DNA of 47,674 bases from Syntrophus sp. PtaU1.Bin005 (GTDB taxonomy: Bacteria > Desulfobacterota > Syntrophia > Syntrophales > Syntrophaceae), in contig MVRU01000015.1 of the NCBI GenBank assembly GCA_002067745.1, positions 1 to 47,674 on the forward strand. Reading direction: 5' to 3'. Under the pieces are notes generated by a model, which was not told the origin of the DNA, did no database searches, and saw nothing but the letters and a program-made list of their open reading frames with translations. Positions 1-9,300 of this stretch are shown piece after piece. Every line of letters begins with the position of its first letter. Within the stretch, counting starts at the first letter, position 1. The position numbers were made by a program, and so were the translations under genes.

Positions 1-72
1 TCTGGTGCTCTGGGGTGGTCAATTTTCGGTTAGCACAAGGCCCTTTCCCTGATCAATTTTAGGTTAGCACAA
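1..72. mobile_element. IS21-type element terminus (element lies to the left)
   Basis: Two near-identical 23-base copies of a TGRTCAATTTTMGGTTAGCACAA motif lie at 16-38 and 50-72 and differ at two positions. Multiple imperfect terminal repeats of this GGTCAATTTTCGGTTA type are typical of IS21-family (istA/istB) ends. Read on the minus strand the sequence goes inward from TGTGCTAACC, so the element body should lie left of the window and its tip is near base 71. No transposase gene is present here. A related terminus is at the right edge. Family assignment is from pattern memory. Confidence 0.55.
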
Positions 73-115
73 CCATTAGGCAGGGGCTCGGTCTCCTTTT
101 AGATGATCAGACAAA

Positions 116-142
116 TGTCTTATGCCGAAACCGTATAAGACA
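116..142. repeat. 8-bp inverted repeat upstream of the cytochrome gene
   Basis: TGTCTTAT (116-123) and ATAAGACA (135-142) form a perfect 8-bp inverted repeat around an 11-base centre. It lies about 140 bases before the cytochrome start. It could be an operator or a short RNA hairpin; no T-run follows, so it is not a typical terminator. The rest of 73-283 is AT-rich with no gene seen. Confidence 0.4.
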
Positions 143-283
143 CGGCTCCTTTTAATATGAATTATAAGAACATATGGATTGTTAGGTTATATCGATGATT
201 GATTACTCCTTTTAGCTCACAGTGACATTATTCTCTCTGCAGAACAGTGCGAATATTAAAAATAGTCTTAAAAGGGGAGGAAT

Positions 284-802
284 ATGGCTAAGAAACTATT
301 AATGATTGTTGCTGTGGCAGGTCTCATGTCATTCATCTGGTTGAATGCAGTTAATTCAGCCGATGAAACGCAAAAACCGAACAACCTGCAAGTCCAGATA
401 GATGCTGTCAAGGCTGCAATACCAAAATTTGCCGTTCCAATGCGTGAAGTCGGCGATCGTTTTCAAAACATGTACTTCGCAGCCCAAGGGGGAAATTGGG
501 GTCTTGCAGCCTATATGTCAAAATATATGAATTCTGCCATGAACCCGGCAAAGCTGACGAAACCCGCTGAATATCCTGCGTGGGCGGGTTTTTACAACAA
601 CACATTTGCAAAAGTAAATGAGGCGATCACGGCACAGGATTTTAAATCATTCGAAAAAACTTATAGCGATGCCATCAACAGATGTAATGCCTGTCATGGC
701 GTTATGGGATATGGATTCATTAAGGTGATCAAACAGAATACAGCGTCAGATTTAGGAGTAGAATACAATCTGAAATCAAAAGCAACCGATGTCCCGAAAT
801 AG
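284..802 (+). CDS. Small periplasmic c-type cytochrome-like protein
   Basis: A 172-aa protein with an N-terminal signal peptide (positive start, hydrophobic residues 5-20, likely cleavage near residue 26 after NSA). One heme c motif, CNACH, sits at residues 134-138, so a single covalently bound heme in the periplasm is expected. The long helical region before the motif and the late CxxCH resemble the cytochrome c'-like four-helix layout. The exact family is not recognised. The start is supported by a strong GGGGAGG site 6 bases upstream. A terminator follows at 827-867, so it is probably a single-gene unit. The gene is AT-rich compared with the core genome and sits beside a copper ATPase, suggesting acquired cargo. 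Electron transfer or a small-ligand-sensing role is inference. Confidence 0.7.
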   Translation: MAKKLLMIVAVAGLMSFIWLNAVNSADETQKPNNLQVQIDAVKAAIPKFAVPMREVGDRFQNMYFAAQGGNWGLAAYMSKYMNSAMNPAKLTKPAEYPAWAGFYNNTFAKVNEAITAQDFKSFEKTYSDAINRCNACHGVMGYGFIKVIKQNTASDLGVEYNLKSKATDVPK

Positions 803-826
803 TATGTTCATCTCACTTTTAAAAGG

Positions 827-867
827 AAGTCGCTTTCCAGTTTCGTAACTGGTTCGCGGCTTTTTTT
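827..867 (+). terminator. Rho-independent terminator after the cytochrome gene
   Basis: A two-part stem: AAGTCGC (827-833) pairs with GCGGCTT (856-862) using one G-T pair, and CCAGT (837-841) pairs with ACTGG (848-852). A run of T residues follows directly. Confidence 0.7.
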
Positions 868-1014
868 GTTCCTTACCATAAAAAATTAATAGAATCTGTG
901 AACAACTTCAAAGTCTTCGATTTTTGATTGTCGACACGTTGTAATATTTTTTAATCCGGTGATAATCTCTTCTTATAAAAATTTTTCTCCATCTATGCGA
1001 GGGGAGGAATAGAT

Positions 1015-3444
1015 ATGAATGCTGAACCAAAAACAGAAAAAGATCAACACATAGATCCTGTCTGTCGTATGTTGGTATCAAGTGACTCCGAATACCATTA
1101 CGATTATGCAGGAAAACATTATTACTTCTGCAGTGATCATTGCTTGCGTAAATTTAAAGAACATCCAGAAAAATATCTCGATAAAGAAACCTCCCCATCT
1201 CCTGAAAAATACAACAAGTTAATTACCTACACATGCCCCATGCATCCTGAAATAAAGCAGCAGGGACCTGGCAATTGTCCCAAGTGTGGGATGGCACTGG
1301 AGCCAGCGGAAGTGCAGGCAGCCGCGACCAAAACGGTTTACACCTGTCCCATGCACCCTGAAGTAGTTCAAGATCATCCCGGCAACTGTCCCAAGTGCGG
1401 CATGGCACTGGAACCGGTTAAATTCAGCGTTGAAGAAAAAAATGAAGAACTCATCTACATGAGTCGTCGCTTTTGGATCTGCACCGTTTTGACATTGCCG
1501 GTGTTTTTCCTGGCCATGGTTGCTGATATGATGCCTTCCTGGTTGCCGAATTGGCTTTCGATGCAAGCAGTTCAATGGATTGAATTTGCGTTAGCCACAC
1601 CGGTTGTATTATGGGGGGGATGGCCATTTTTTGTTCGTGGCTGGCAATCCGTCCAGACCTGGAATCTCAATATGTTTACCTTGATTGCACTGGGTGTCTC
1701 GGTTGCCTGGGTATATAGTGTAGTGGCCTTGTTATTTCCCCAGATTTTTCCCCTCATCATGCAGATGGAAAGTGGATTGGTTCACGTTTACTTTGAAGCT
1801 GCGGCAGTAATCACGACCCTGGTGCTTCTGGGGCAAGTACTTGAATTACGCGCACGCTCACGAACCAATGCAGCCATTCAGATGTTACTCGGACTCGCTC
1901 CAAATACGGCACGCATCGTGCGAAATGATGGAACGGAAGAAGATGTCCCGCTGGAGCATGTACAACCCGGCGATACCTTGCGTGTGCGTCCCGGCGAAAA
2001 AATACCCGTAGATGGTACAGTCACCGATGGTGAAAGTAACGTGGACGAATCCATGGTCACCGGAGAACCGATCCCGGTGGCAAAGTTAGCCGGTGAGAAA
2101 CTCATCGGCGCGACGGTAAATGGGACAGGCAGCTTATTAATGCGGGCTGAAAAAGTCGGTTCCGATACATTGCTTTCACAAATTGTTAATATGGTGGCCG
2201 AAGCACAGCGTTCTCGAGCACCCATTCAAAAATTAGCAGATATCGTGGCAGGTTATTTTGTACCAGCCGTGGTTGGTGTTGCCGTGGTTGCATTTATCGC
2301 CTGGTGGGTGTGGGGTCCGGAACCGCGCCTGGCACATTCCATTGTTAATGCCGTTGCTGTCCTTATCATCGCTTGCCCATGCGCACTGGGGCTTGCTACC
2401 CCAATTTCTATCATGGTGGGAACGGGGCGTGGTGCGATTGCCGGAGTTTTAATAAAAAATGCTGAAGCATTGGAGATCATGGAAAAAGTCGATACACTGG
2501 TTGTGGACAAGACCGGTACGCTGACCGAAGGAAAACCAAAGTTGGTTGTGGTGCATGCGGAAGCAGGTTTTAATGAAGATGAAATATTACGTTTGACAGC
2601 CAGCCTTGAACGCGCCAGCGAACATTCTTTGGCAGAAGCTATTGTACATGGAGCGGAAGAGAAGGGGGTTACGCTAGTTAAGGCCAATAACTTTCAGTCG
2701 ATTACTGGAAAGGGCGTTACAGGCGAAGTTGATGGACATACAGTTATGGCTGGCAACGCAAAGCTGCTGGAAAGTCTTGGTATCAGCTTGGGAAACTTAT
2801 CGCAACAAGCAGACCAACAACGCGTCGAAGGAAACACGGTTATGTTGATTGCTATTAATGGAACAGCCGCAGGTTTAATTGGTGTTGCTGACCCCATCAA
2901 AGACTCAACAGCAGAAGCCATTCGCGATTTGCATGCCGACGGTATTAAGATAGTAATGCTTACCGGTGACAGTCATGCCACCGCAAAAGCCGTTGCAAGT
3001 AAATTGGAGATCGACCAGGTACATGCCGAAGTATTGCCTGAACAAAAAGCCGAACTAATTAAACAGCTACAAGCGGATGGTTGCATTGTTGCGATGGCAG
3101 GAGATGGTATTAACGATGCCCCTGCACTGGCACAGGCTCAAGTTGGTATTGCCATGGGTACAGGTACAGATGTGGCAATAGAAAGTGCAGGCATTACTTT
3201 GATTAAAGGTGATTTGCGGGGTATCGTCAAAGCCAGACGGTTAAGCCGAGCCACCATGCGCAATATCAGGCAGAATTTGTTCTTTGCCTTTGTTTATAAC
3301 ACTGTAGGCGTTCCAATTGCGGCGGGAGTATTGTATCCATTCTTCGGAATTCTGTTATCACCAATGATCGCTGCAGCGGCAATGAGTTTCAGCTCAGTCT
3401 CCGTCATCGGAAATGCCCTCCGCTTACGGAGAGAAAAGCTTTAG
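1015..3444 (+). CDS. copA: Copper/silver-translocating P1B-type ATPase with YHS and two HMBD domains
   Basis: An 809-aa inner-membrane pump expected to export Cu+ or Ag+ using ATP. Domains in order: a YHS metal-binding domain (about residues 14-56, DPVCRM, FCSDHC); two heavy-metal-binding repeats of the YTCPMHPE...[12 protein letters not shown] type (about 72-97 and 109-134); then transmembrane helices. The transport motif CPC is at 454-456 in [12 protein letters not shown]. The phosphorylation motif DKTGT starts at D498, and the hinge [10 protein letters not shown] lies near the C-terminal third. The ATP-binding motif usually written SEHPL reads SEHSL here (535-539), a small deviation. The CPC motif supports monovalent copper/silver specificity. 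An RBS (GGGGAGG) precedes the ATG. No regulator or chaperone gene is adjacent. The gene is AT-richer than the core, consistent with transfer. Confidence 0.93.
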   Translation: MNAEPKTEKDQHIDPVCRMLVSSDSEYHYDYAGKHYYFCSDHCLRKFKEHPEKYLDKETSPSPEKYNKLITYTCPMHPEIKQQGPGNCPKCGMALEPAEVQAAATKTVYTCPMHPEVVQDHPGNCPKCGMALEPVKFSVEEKNEELIYMSRRFWICTVLTLPVFFLAMVADMMPSWLPNWLSMQAVQWIEFALATPVVLWGGWPFFVRGWQSVQTWNLNMFTLIALGVSVAWVYSVVALLFPQIFPLIMQMESGLVHVYFEAAAVITTLVLLGQVLELRARSRTNAAIQMLLGLAPNTARIVRNDGTEEDVPLEHVQPGDTLRVRPGEKIPVDGTVTDGESNVDESMVTGEPIPVAKLAGEKLIGATVNGTGSLLMRAEKVGSDTLLSQIVNMVAEAQRSRAPIQKLADIVAGYFVPAVVGVAVVAFIAWWVWGPEPRLAHSIVNAVAVLIIACPCALGLATPISIMVGTGRGAIAGVLIKNAEALEIMEKVDTLVVDKTGTLTEGKPKLVVVHAEAGFNEDEILRLTASLERASEHSLAEAIVHGAEEKGVTLVKANNFQSITGKGVTGEVDGHTVMAGNAKLLESLGISLGNLSQQADQQRVEGNTVMLIAINGTAAGLIGVADPIKDSTAEAIRDLHADGIKIVMLTGDSHATAKAVASKLEIDQVHAEVLPEQKAELIKQLQADGCIVAMAGDGINDAPALAQAQVGIAMGTGTDVAIESAGITLIKGDLRGIVKARRLSRATMRNIRQNLFFAFVYNTVGVPIAAGVLYPFFGILLSPMIAAAAMSFSSVSVIGNALRLRREKL

Positions 3445-3573
3445 GGCAGTGTAGGTCAAAACACTTTTAAGCTGTCCCTATTTTAAACGGCAATATTTTT
3501 GCCCTATCCTATAGACCGTCCAAATAATCTACCCATCTCTGTGGGATAATCCTTTTAGGCATTAGGTTTTCTC

Positions 3574-3613
3574 CTTTTTCGGGGTATCCCAAGGAAAATA
3601 TACCCCGAAAAAG
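3574..3613. repeat. Perfect 14-bp inverted repeat between the ATPase and selC
   Basis: CTTTTTCGGGGTAT (3574-3587) and its exact reverse complement (3600-3613) flank a 12-base centre. The T/A runs are at the outer ends of the arms and no T-tract follows on either strand, so it is not a standard terminator. A relic of a small palindromic element or a protein-binding site is possible. Confidence 0.5.
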
Positions 3614-3663
3614 TGCGCATATAGATGGATTTCGCTGGACAACCCCGGACAGTAGATACAAAA

Positions 3664-3690
3664 TAAGCCCTGATTAATTAAGGCTTTTTA
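3664..3690. terminator. Weak bidirectional terminator between the ATPase and selC
   Basis: AAGCC (3665-3669) pairs with GGCTT (3682-3686), followed by TTTTTA on the plus strand. Read on the minus strand the same hairpin follows the selC 3' end and is followed by TATTTTG. The stem is short, so strength is uncertain. Confidence 0.45.
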
Positions 3691-3719
3691 TACTGCTTTG
3701 GATTGTATCGGATGATGAT

Positions 3720-3817
3720 TGGCGGAAGTGCATGGGAATCGAACCCACCTGGGACGGTTTTAGCGCCCCACACCGGATTTGAAGTCCGGGAGGCCCACCA
3801 GTGACCTTGGCACTTCC
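3720..3817 (-). tRNA. selC: tRNA-Sec (anticodon TCA)
   Basis: Read on the minus strand, the sequence folds as a selenocysteine tRNA. It has an 8-bp acceptor stem (GGAAGTGC with GCACTTCC), a discriminator G, an encoded CCA, an anticodon arm CGGACTTCAAATCCG with anticodon TCA, a long variable arm, and the T arm GGTTCGATTCCC. The 98-nt length and 8-bp acceptor are diagnostic. It decodes in-frame UGA as Sec with SelB and a SECIS element. One user is in this window (HesB-like gene at 38307). A near-consensus promoter lies just upstream. The 3' end faces the AT-rich left region. Confidence 0.95.
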
Positions 3818-3867
3818 GTTGGAAAAGAGTAAAGCGGGTAATATGGACGTTCTTTTTGAGAGGGGGT

Positions 3868-3896
3868 ATTAAACCCCAACAGGCGATGCCTGTCAA
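3868..3896 (-). promoter_or_regulatory. Sigma70-type promoter for selC
   Basis: On the minus strand, TTGACA (3896-3891), a 17-base spacer and TTTAAT (3873-3868) match the -35/-10 consensus at 6/6 and 5/6. The start point would fall near 3861, about 45 bases before the mature tRNA. The spacer also contains a 6-bp hairpin (ACAGGC/GCCTGT) just after the moeA stop codon. selC therefore probably has its own promoter in addition to any read-through from moeA. Confidence 0.7.
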
Positions 3897-3899
3897 CCA

Positions 3900-5150
3900 T
3901 TATCTCTCTTGGAAATATTCCGGATTCAGGGTCATGTTGAACGAGTCGTCGATCATCTGCACTGTGACCCGCTCTCCGGAAGAAATGTTCCGCACGCCTT
4001 TCGGAAGGATCGCCAAGCCGTTGGCCCGCACCATGGATTTAAGGATGCCGGAGCTCTGCTCTCCCGTGAGGACCGCCACATAACCGCCGCCCTCGCGCTC
4101 CACATGAACGCGCACAAAATAAGTCAGCTCCGGCTGCTTGTCCAATCCTTCCTTCAGAACCGCCTGTACGGTTCTTCGAAAGAGGAATCGGTGCCCCATC
4201 ATCTTCAGGAGAACGGGACGGACAAACTGTTCAAATGAGACCATGGTAGACACTGGGTTTCCCGGAAGGCCGAAAATCGGCTTTCCACTGATCCTGCCGT
4301 ACACCAGGGGCTTCCCAGGCTTCATCGCCACCCGCCAGAACTCAATGTCTGTACCCACTTCCGTCATGATATCCTTGACCATGTCGTAATCACCTACGGA
4401 CACCCCTCCGGAAGAAAGGATCACATCGGCCCTGAGGGCCGGCCGGAATTTGGCCAGCAGATCTTCCCGGTTATCCCGGGCGATACCCATCAAGAGAGGA
4501 ACGGCTCCGCACTGCAGAATCTGGGCCGTCAGGGAATAGGCGTTGCTGTTGACGATCTTCCACGATGAAACCGGATCGTCGATGTCCGCCAGTTCGTCGC
4601 CTGTGGCGATGACCGCCACCACGGGGCGCTGATACACGGAGACAAAGGACTTCCCCAATGCCGCCATCATCCCCACTTCCGCAGGGCGCACGACGGTTCC
4701 GGCAGGGATGACTTCTTCTCCTTCACGGACGTCCTCGCCGGCTAACCGGATGTTTTCCGCTTTTTTCGCGGCAACGGTCAACTCTACCCTTTGTCCGGTC
4801 TGCCGGGTGTCCTCCACCTTGACCACGGCATCAGCGCCTTCCGGAATGGGCGCACCCGTCATGATCCTTGCCGCCTGGCCGATCCCGATGGCCCGTTTGG
4901 GAATGGACCCGGCGGGAATGTCTTCGATCACGTCCAGAATGATTGGATTGGAAGGAGAAGCCTCTTGCGTATCCACCTCGCGTACGGCGTAACCGTCCAT
5001 GGAGGAATTGTCCCGTGGCGGAATAATCCGCCCACCATAAACGGACTCTCCGAGGACACGCCCCAGGCTTTCAAGGACAGCGACTTTTTCCGCACCCAGA
5101 GGAAACGTCTCTTTTAAGATGATATTCAGGGCATCTTCAACTTGAATCAT
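3900..5150 (-). CDS. moeA: Molybdopterin molybdenumtransferase (MoeA)
   Basis: About 416 aa, close to the normal MoeA length. MoeA inserts molybdate into adenylylated molybdopterin to give the active cofactor in the cytoplasm. Recognisable segments are the N-terminal PRDNSSMDGYAV motif, the MTGAPIPEGADAVV region, and the MoCF-binding block with SSGGVSVGDYD and MKPGKPL followed by GLPGNPVS. The ATG at 5150 is chosen over an upstream in-frame ATG because homology begins at IQVEDALN and an AAGGT site lies just ahead. It is transcribed towards selC, 82 bases away. Cofactor and Sec supply both serve selenium/molybdenum formate dehydrogenases, a plausible reason for the pairing. Confidence 0.93.
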   Translation of the reverse strand: MIQVEDALNIILKETFPLGAEKVAVLESLGRVLGESVYGGRIIPPRDNSSMDGYAVREVDTQEASPSNPIILDVIEDIPAGSIPKRAIGIGQAARIMTGAPIPEGADAVVKVEDTRQTGQRVELTVAAKKAENIRLAGEDVREGEEVIPAGTVVRPAEVGMMAALGKSFVSVYQRPVVAVIATGDELADIDDPVSSWKIVNSNAYSLTAQILQCGAVPLLMGIARDNREDLLAKFRPALRADVILSSGGVSVGDYDMVKDIMTEVGTDIEFWRVAMKPGKPLVYGRISGKPIFGLPGNPVSTMVSFEQFVRPVLLKMMGHRFLFRRTVQAVLKEGLDKQPELTYFVRVHVEREGGGYVAVLTGEQSSGILKSMVRANGLAILPKGVRNISSGERVTVQMIDDSFNMTLNPEYFQER

Positions 5151-5368
5151 GGCGCACCTTTTTTTCAACCGATTTTCCCACTCCCCGTAGAAACCCATGG
5201 AAAACGCCGTCCAGTTCGCAGGCTCTGGAACTGTCCGGAAAGCTATCCCAATTCCCCCGTTCTGTCAACAACCACAATCCTCTGTTTTTTCATCTTGTAA
5301 TGTGTGTTTTTATATTATATTTCCCTTAACAGGAGTTTCATCCTATCAAGGAATCGAGGACTCGACTT

Positions 5369-6280
5369 ATGAACAGATCAGACCTGCAGTCGGAAATCCG
5401 CGATCTGCTTCGCGAACGGAACGGCATTCTACTGGCCCATTATTACCAGAGGGAAGAGGTTCAGGAAATTGCCGACTTTCTTGGGGATTCTCTGGCCTTG
5501 AGCATCGAGGCCGCCCAGACGGAGGCAGAGGTCATTGTTTTCGCCGGGGTTCATTTCATGGCGGAAAGCGCATCCATTCTGTGCCCGGACAAGACCGTCC
5601 TCCTGCCCCACCTGGATGCGGGCTGCCCCCTGGCCGACAAGATCACGCCCGGCGCACTGGAAAAGGCCCGACAGCGGTATCCGGACGCAGCCGTGGTCAC
5701 CTACATCAATTCCTCGGCGGAGATCAAGGCGCACTCGGACATCTGCTGTACCTCGTCCAACGCCGTCAAGGTGGTAAAGAGCCTTCAGGATTCGCGGCAG
5801 ATCCTCATGATCCCCGACGGCAATCTGGCCCGCTACGTGGCAAGGTTTACGGACAAAGAAATCATTCCCTGGGACGGCTATTGCCCCTTTCACCATTTTG
5901 TTCAACCGGAGGAGATCGCCCGCGCCAAGGCGGAACATCCCGACGCGCTCTTCATCGCCCATCCGGAATGCAACGCCGCCGTCGTGGAAATGGCCGACTT
6001 TGTGGGCAGCACGTCAGCCATGATCGAGTTCTGCCGGACAACGGAGGCCAAGGAAATCATCGTAGGCACGGAGATCGGGATCATGACCCCGCTCAAGAAG
6101 CAGAACCCGGAAAAGATCTTTATTTCCCCCTCCGAACATCTTGTCTGCCAGACCATGAAGATGATCACGCTGGAAAACATCCTGAAATCCCTGAAAACGA
6201 TGAAGCCGGTCGTGAAGGTTCCCGAGGCGATCCGCATTCCGGCAAAGAGGGCCCTGGACCGGATGCTGGCCATCCGCTGA
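5369..6280 (+). CDS. nadA: Quinolinate synthase (NadA)
   Basis: A 303-aa protein of the short NadA type. It condenses iminoaspartate with dihydroxyacetone phosphate to make quinolinate for NAD synthesis. The three cysteines expected to hold the [4Fe-4S] cluster are seen at C86 (DAGCPLAD), C172 (GYCPFHH) and C260 (HLVCQTMK), with the spacing of the archaeal and Thermotoga enzymes. LLAHYYQ near the N-terminus and the IAHPEC block also fit. The oxygen-sensitive cluster suits an anaerobe. The start is supported by a GAGGA site. The gene diverges from moeA with a 218-base gap containing a TATATTATA stretch (from 5311) that may be a -10 region. No nadB or nadC is adjacent. Confidence 0.94.
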   Translation: MNRSDLQSEIRDLLRERNGILLAHYYQREEVQEIADFLGDSLALSIEAAQTEAEVIVFAGVHFMAESASILCPDKTVLLPHLDAGCPLADKITPGALEKARQRYPDAAVVTYINSSAEIKAHSDICCTSSNAVKVVKSLQDSRQILMIPDGNLARYVARFTDKEIIPWDGYCPFHHFVQPEEIARAKAEHPDALFIAHPECNAAVVEMADFVGSTSAMIEFCRTTEAKEIIVGTEIGIMTPLKKQNPEKIFISPSEHLVCQTMKMITLENILKSLKTMKPVVKVPEAIRIPAKRALDRMLAIR

Positions 6281-6357
6281 AGAAGGAGTTCCCTGATTCA
6301 AACGGCTGCCGCCTTTCTGATCACGACAAAAAGGCCTGCTTGAAAAACGCTTGATGA

Positions 6358-6384
6358 CCGGAATTCCGCCCTGGCCGATTCCGG
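6358..6384. repeat. 7-bp inverted repeat overlapping the mfd leader
   Basis: CCGGAAT (6358-6364) and ATTCCGG (6378-6384) form a hairpin ending 10 bases before the proposed GTG start of mfd. It is not followed by a T-run. It could limit translation from that start or mean that the true start lies downstream. Confidence 0.35.
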
Positions 6385-6394
6385 CCGGAATTTT

Positions 6395-9300
6395 GTGACA
6401 TTGAGAAAAATACTTTCCACATCCAAAGGCCCTTCCGCTCCGGTTCTCCGGATGCTTTATGAAAAGATAGACCACGGCGCGGAGCAGTTATCCGTGAACC
6501 GGCTGCACGGTTCGGCCAACGCCTTCCTCATCGCGGCCCTGTCGCGGAAGCTCGGCAGGCCCATGGTCGTCCTGAGCCCGACGGAGAAAGAGGCACGGCA
6601 GACCTTTTCGGATCTTTCCCTCTTTCTCGGCGGGGACAAGGTTTTCCTGTACCCTCCCTGGGACATCCAGAGCATCGACATGTTCGCCCTGCAGCGCGAG
6701 GTCGAACTGGTCCGAATGGAGGTTCTGGCCCGCCTGCTGGCGGATGAACCAGCCATCATCGTCGCCCCCCTGAAGGCCCTCATGCAGAAAGTTGTTCCCC
6801 GGAGCCTTCTTGACGCATACCTGGAGATTGTCACGCCGGGAAGCGAGATCCCGCGGGAGGATCTTGTCGCCAAACTGATCGCCGGCGGATATCAGCGAAC
6901 AACCCTCGTGGAAGAAAAGGGGGAATTCAGTCTGCGGGGGCATGTGCTGGACCTCTTCCCGCCCATGGAGGACCAGCCGCTCCGCCTGGAATTCGATGGG
7001 GACGACCTCGAATCTCTCCGGGCCTTTGACCCCGCCTCTCAGCGCTCCACCGGCCGTCGGGATGCCTTCGTGCTTTGCCCGGCAAGAGAGGTGATTCTTT
7101 CTGAAGACTGCCGCCAGCAGGCGCTGCGCAACATCCACAGCAGGGCGAAAGCCCTGGAGCTGCCACGGACCGTGCGGGAGCACCTATCGGAAATGATCGA
7201 CGCGGGCCTGTCCACATCGCTGAACCCTCTATTTCTGCCCCTGTTCTATGAATCCCTGGAGCCGGACTCCGGTGCGCCGGAACGGGGCATCTCACCGAAG
7301 ACCAGCCCGCTGGGGAGCTTTTTCGATTACCTTCCCGGGAAATGCCTCATCGTGATGGACGACGCCCTGGCCATTGAAAATGCCGGCCAGAGCATTGAGA
7401 ACGAGATTGACCGCTGCCTGCTGAAGGCGAGACGGGAAGAAAAATTCTACCTGGAACGGGAAGCCTCCTATGTCAGCAAGTCCTCCTTCCTGAAAGACCT
7501 GCGTCGTTTTCAACGGATGATCCTGGAGGGGCTTGCTCTTGACCGCCTGCCGGAATCCCACCCCGGAGCCGGCGCGGATTCCATCCCGTCAAGGGCGGAA
7601 TCCCTTTACCTTCCCCTGGACACGGACCCGGGACTGGGCGATCTCCATCGGGGGCCCGGCAGCGAGGACACCCTCCTTTCACCGCTCATCGAGCGGATCC
7701 GGCCGTGGCTGCAGTCGGGCATGCTGGTGACGATTTTCTGTTCGGGCAAGGGAAACCTTCAGCGGATGCACCACCTCCTGGAAGACTACGAGCTGACCGT
7801 CCGGATGCCTGAAGGCTTGCTGATCGACGAGGCCCTGCTTGGTTCCGGACCCGGTGCACTGAGCCTGAGGGAGGGCAGGCTGAGCCGGAGCTTTCTCTTT
7901 TCCGACCTGAACCTGGCCGCCATCAGCGAAGAGGAGCTTTTCGGGAAGAAAATAGCGGGCAAGCGCGTCCGCTCCGCCCGGGAGGGATACTTTCTCCGCT
8001 CTTTCGGAGATCTGAAGGAAGGGGATTACGTCGTCCACAAGGACCACGGCATCGGCCTCTACCAGGGGATGCAGAAGCTGAACGTCGGCGGCATTGAAAA
8101 CGACTTCCTCCTGCTCGGATATCAGAGCGGCGACAAGCTCTATCTTCCCGTGGACCGCCTTGATCAGATTTCCCGGTATATCGGCCCCGACAATTACATC
8201 CCCAAAGTCGACAGACTGGGCGGGACATCCTGGGACGCCGTGCGGGAGCGGGTCAAGAAATCCATCCGGGAAGTCGCCGAAGAGCTAGTGGCCATTTACG
8301 CCGCCAGGGAGATCATGGAGCGGCGGGCCTTCGCTCCCCCGGATGCCGTGTATGAAGAATTCTGCGCCGCCTTTTCCTACGACGAAACCCCCGATCAGGC
8401 CCGGGCCATCGAAGACATCCACGACGACATGAACAGCGCGAAGCCCATGGACCGGCTGATCTGCGGCGATGCGGGATTCGGCAAGACGGAAGTGGCCATG
8501 CGGGCGGCTTTCCGTACGGTCATGGACGGCAGGCAGGTCGCCGTGCTTGTCCCGACGACCATCCTGGCGGAGCAGCATTTTTCCACCTTCGTCAGCCGCA
8601 TGAAGGACTACCCCATCCGCATCGAGGCCCTCAACCGCTTCCGGAACAGGGTGGAGCAGTCGGCGGTCCTGGATGGACTCCGCAGGGGCCAGGTGGACAT
8701 CGTGATCGGCACGCACCGGCTGCTCTCGAAGGATGTGACCTTCAAGAACCTGGGGCTCGTGGTGATCGATGAAGAGCAGCGCTTCGGCGTCTCCCACAAG
8801 GAAAAGTTGAAGAAGCTCAGGACGCTGGTCGATGTCCTCACCCTGTCGGCCACGCCGATTCCACGCACCCTGCATCTCTCCCTGGTGGGAATCCGCGATC
8901 TGTCCATCATCAACACGCCGCCCGAGGACCGCCAGACCATCAGGACCTATGTCCTGGAGTTCAACGAAGAAATCATCCGGGACGCCATTCGGAATGAGCT
9001 GGCCCGCCAGGGGCAGGTCTTCTTCCTTCACGACCGGGTCAAATCGATCTACACCATGGCCCGCCTCGTGGAAAAGCTGGTCCCGGAGGCGGAGATCAGT
9101 GTCGTCCACGGACAGATGAAGCCCAGGGAAATCGAGGATGCCATGGGCCGGTTTCTCCGCAGGGAATGCAACGTCCTGGTCTGCACGACCATCGTCGGAT
9201 CCGGCCTGGACATCCCCACGGCCAACACGATGCTCATCAACCGTGCGGACCGGTTCGGCCTGGCCCAGCTGTACCAGATACGGGGGCGCGTGGGGCGATC

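Noticed and set aside
3574-3613. Palindrome after the copper ATPase as its terminator
   Set aside because: The T-run belongs to the outer left arm and no T residues follow the right arm, so RNA from either strand would lack the 3' U-tract.
5197-6354. 385-codon plus-strand frame overlapping nadA
   Set aside because: It lies in another frame over nadA, has low-complexity composition, and nadA has all expected cluster cysteines.
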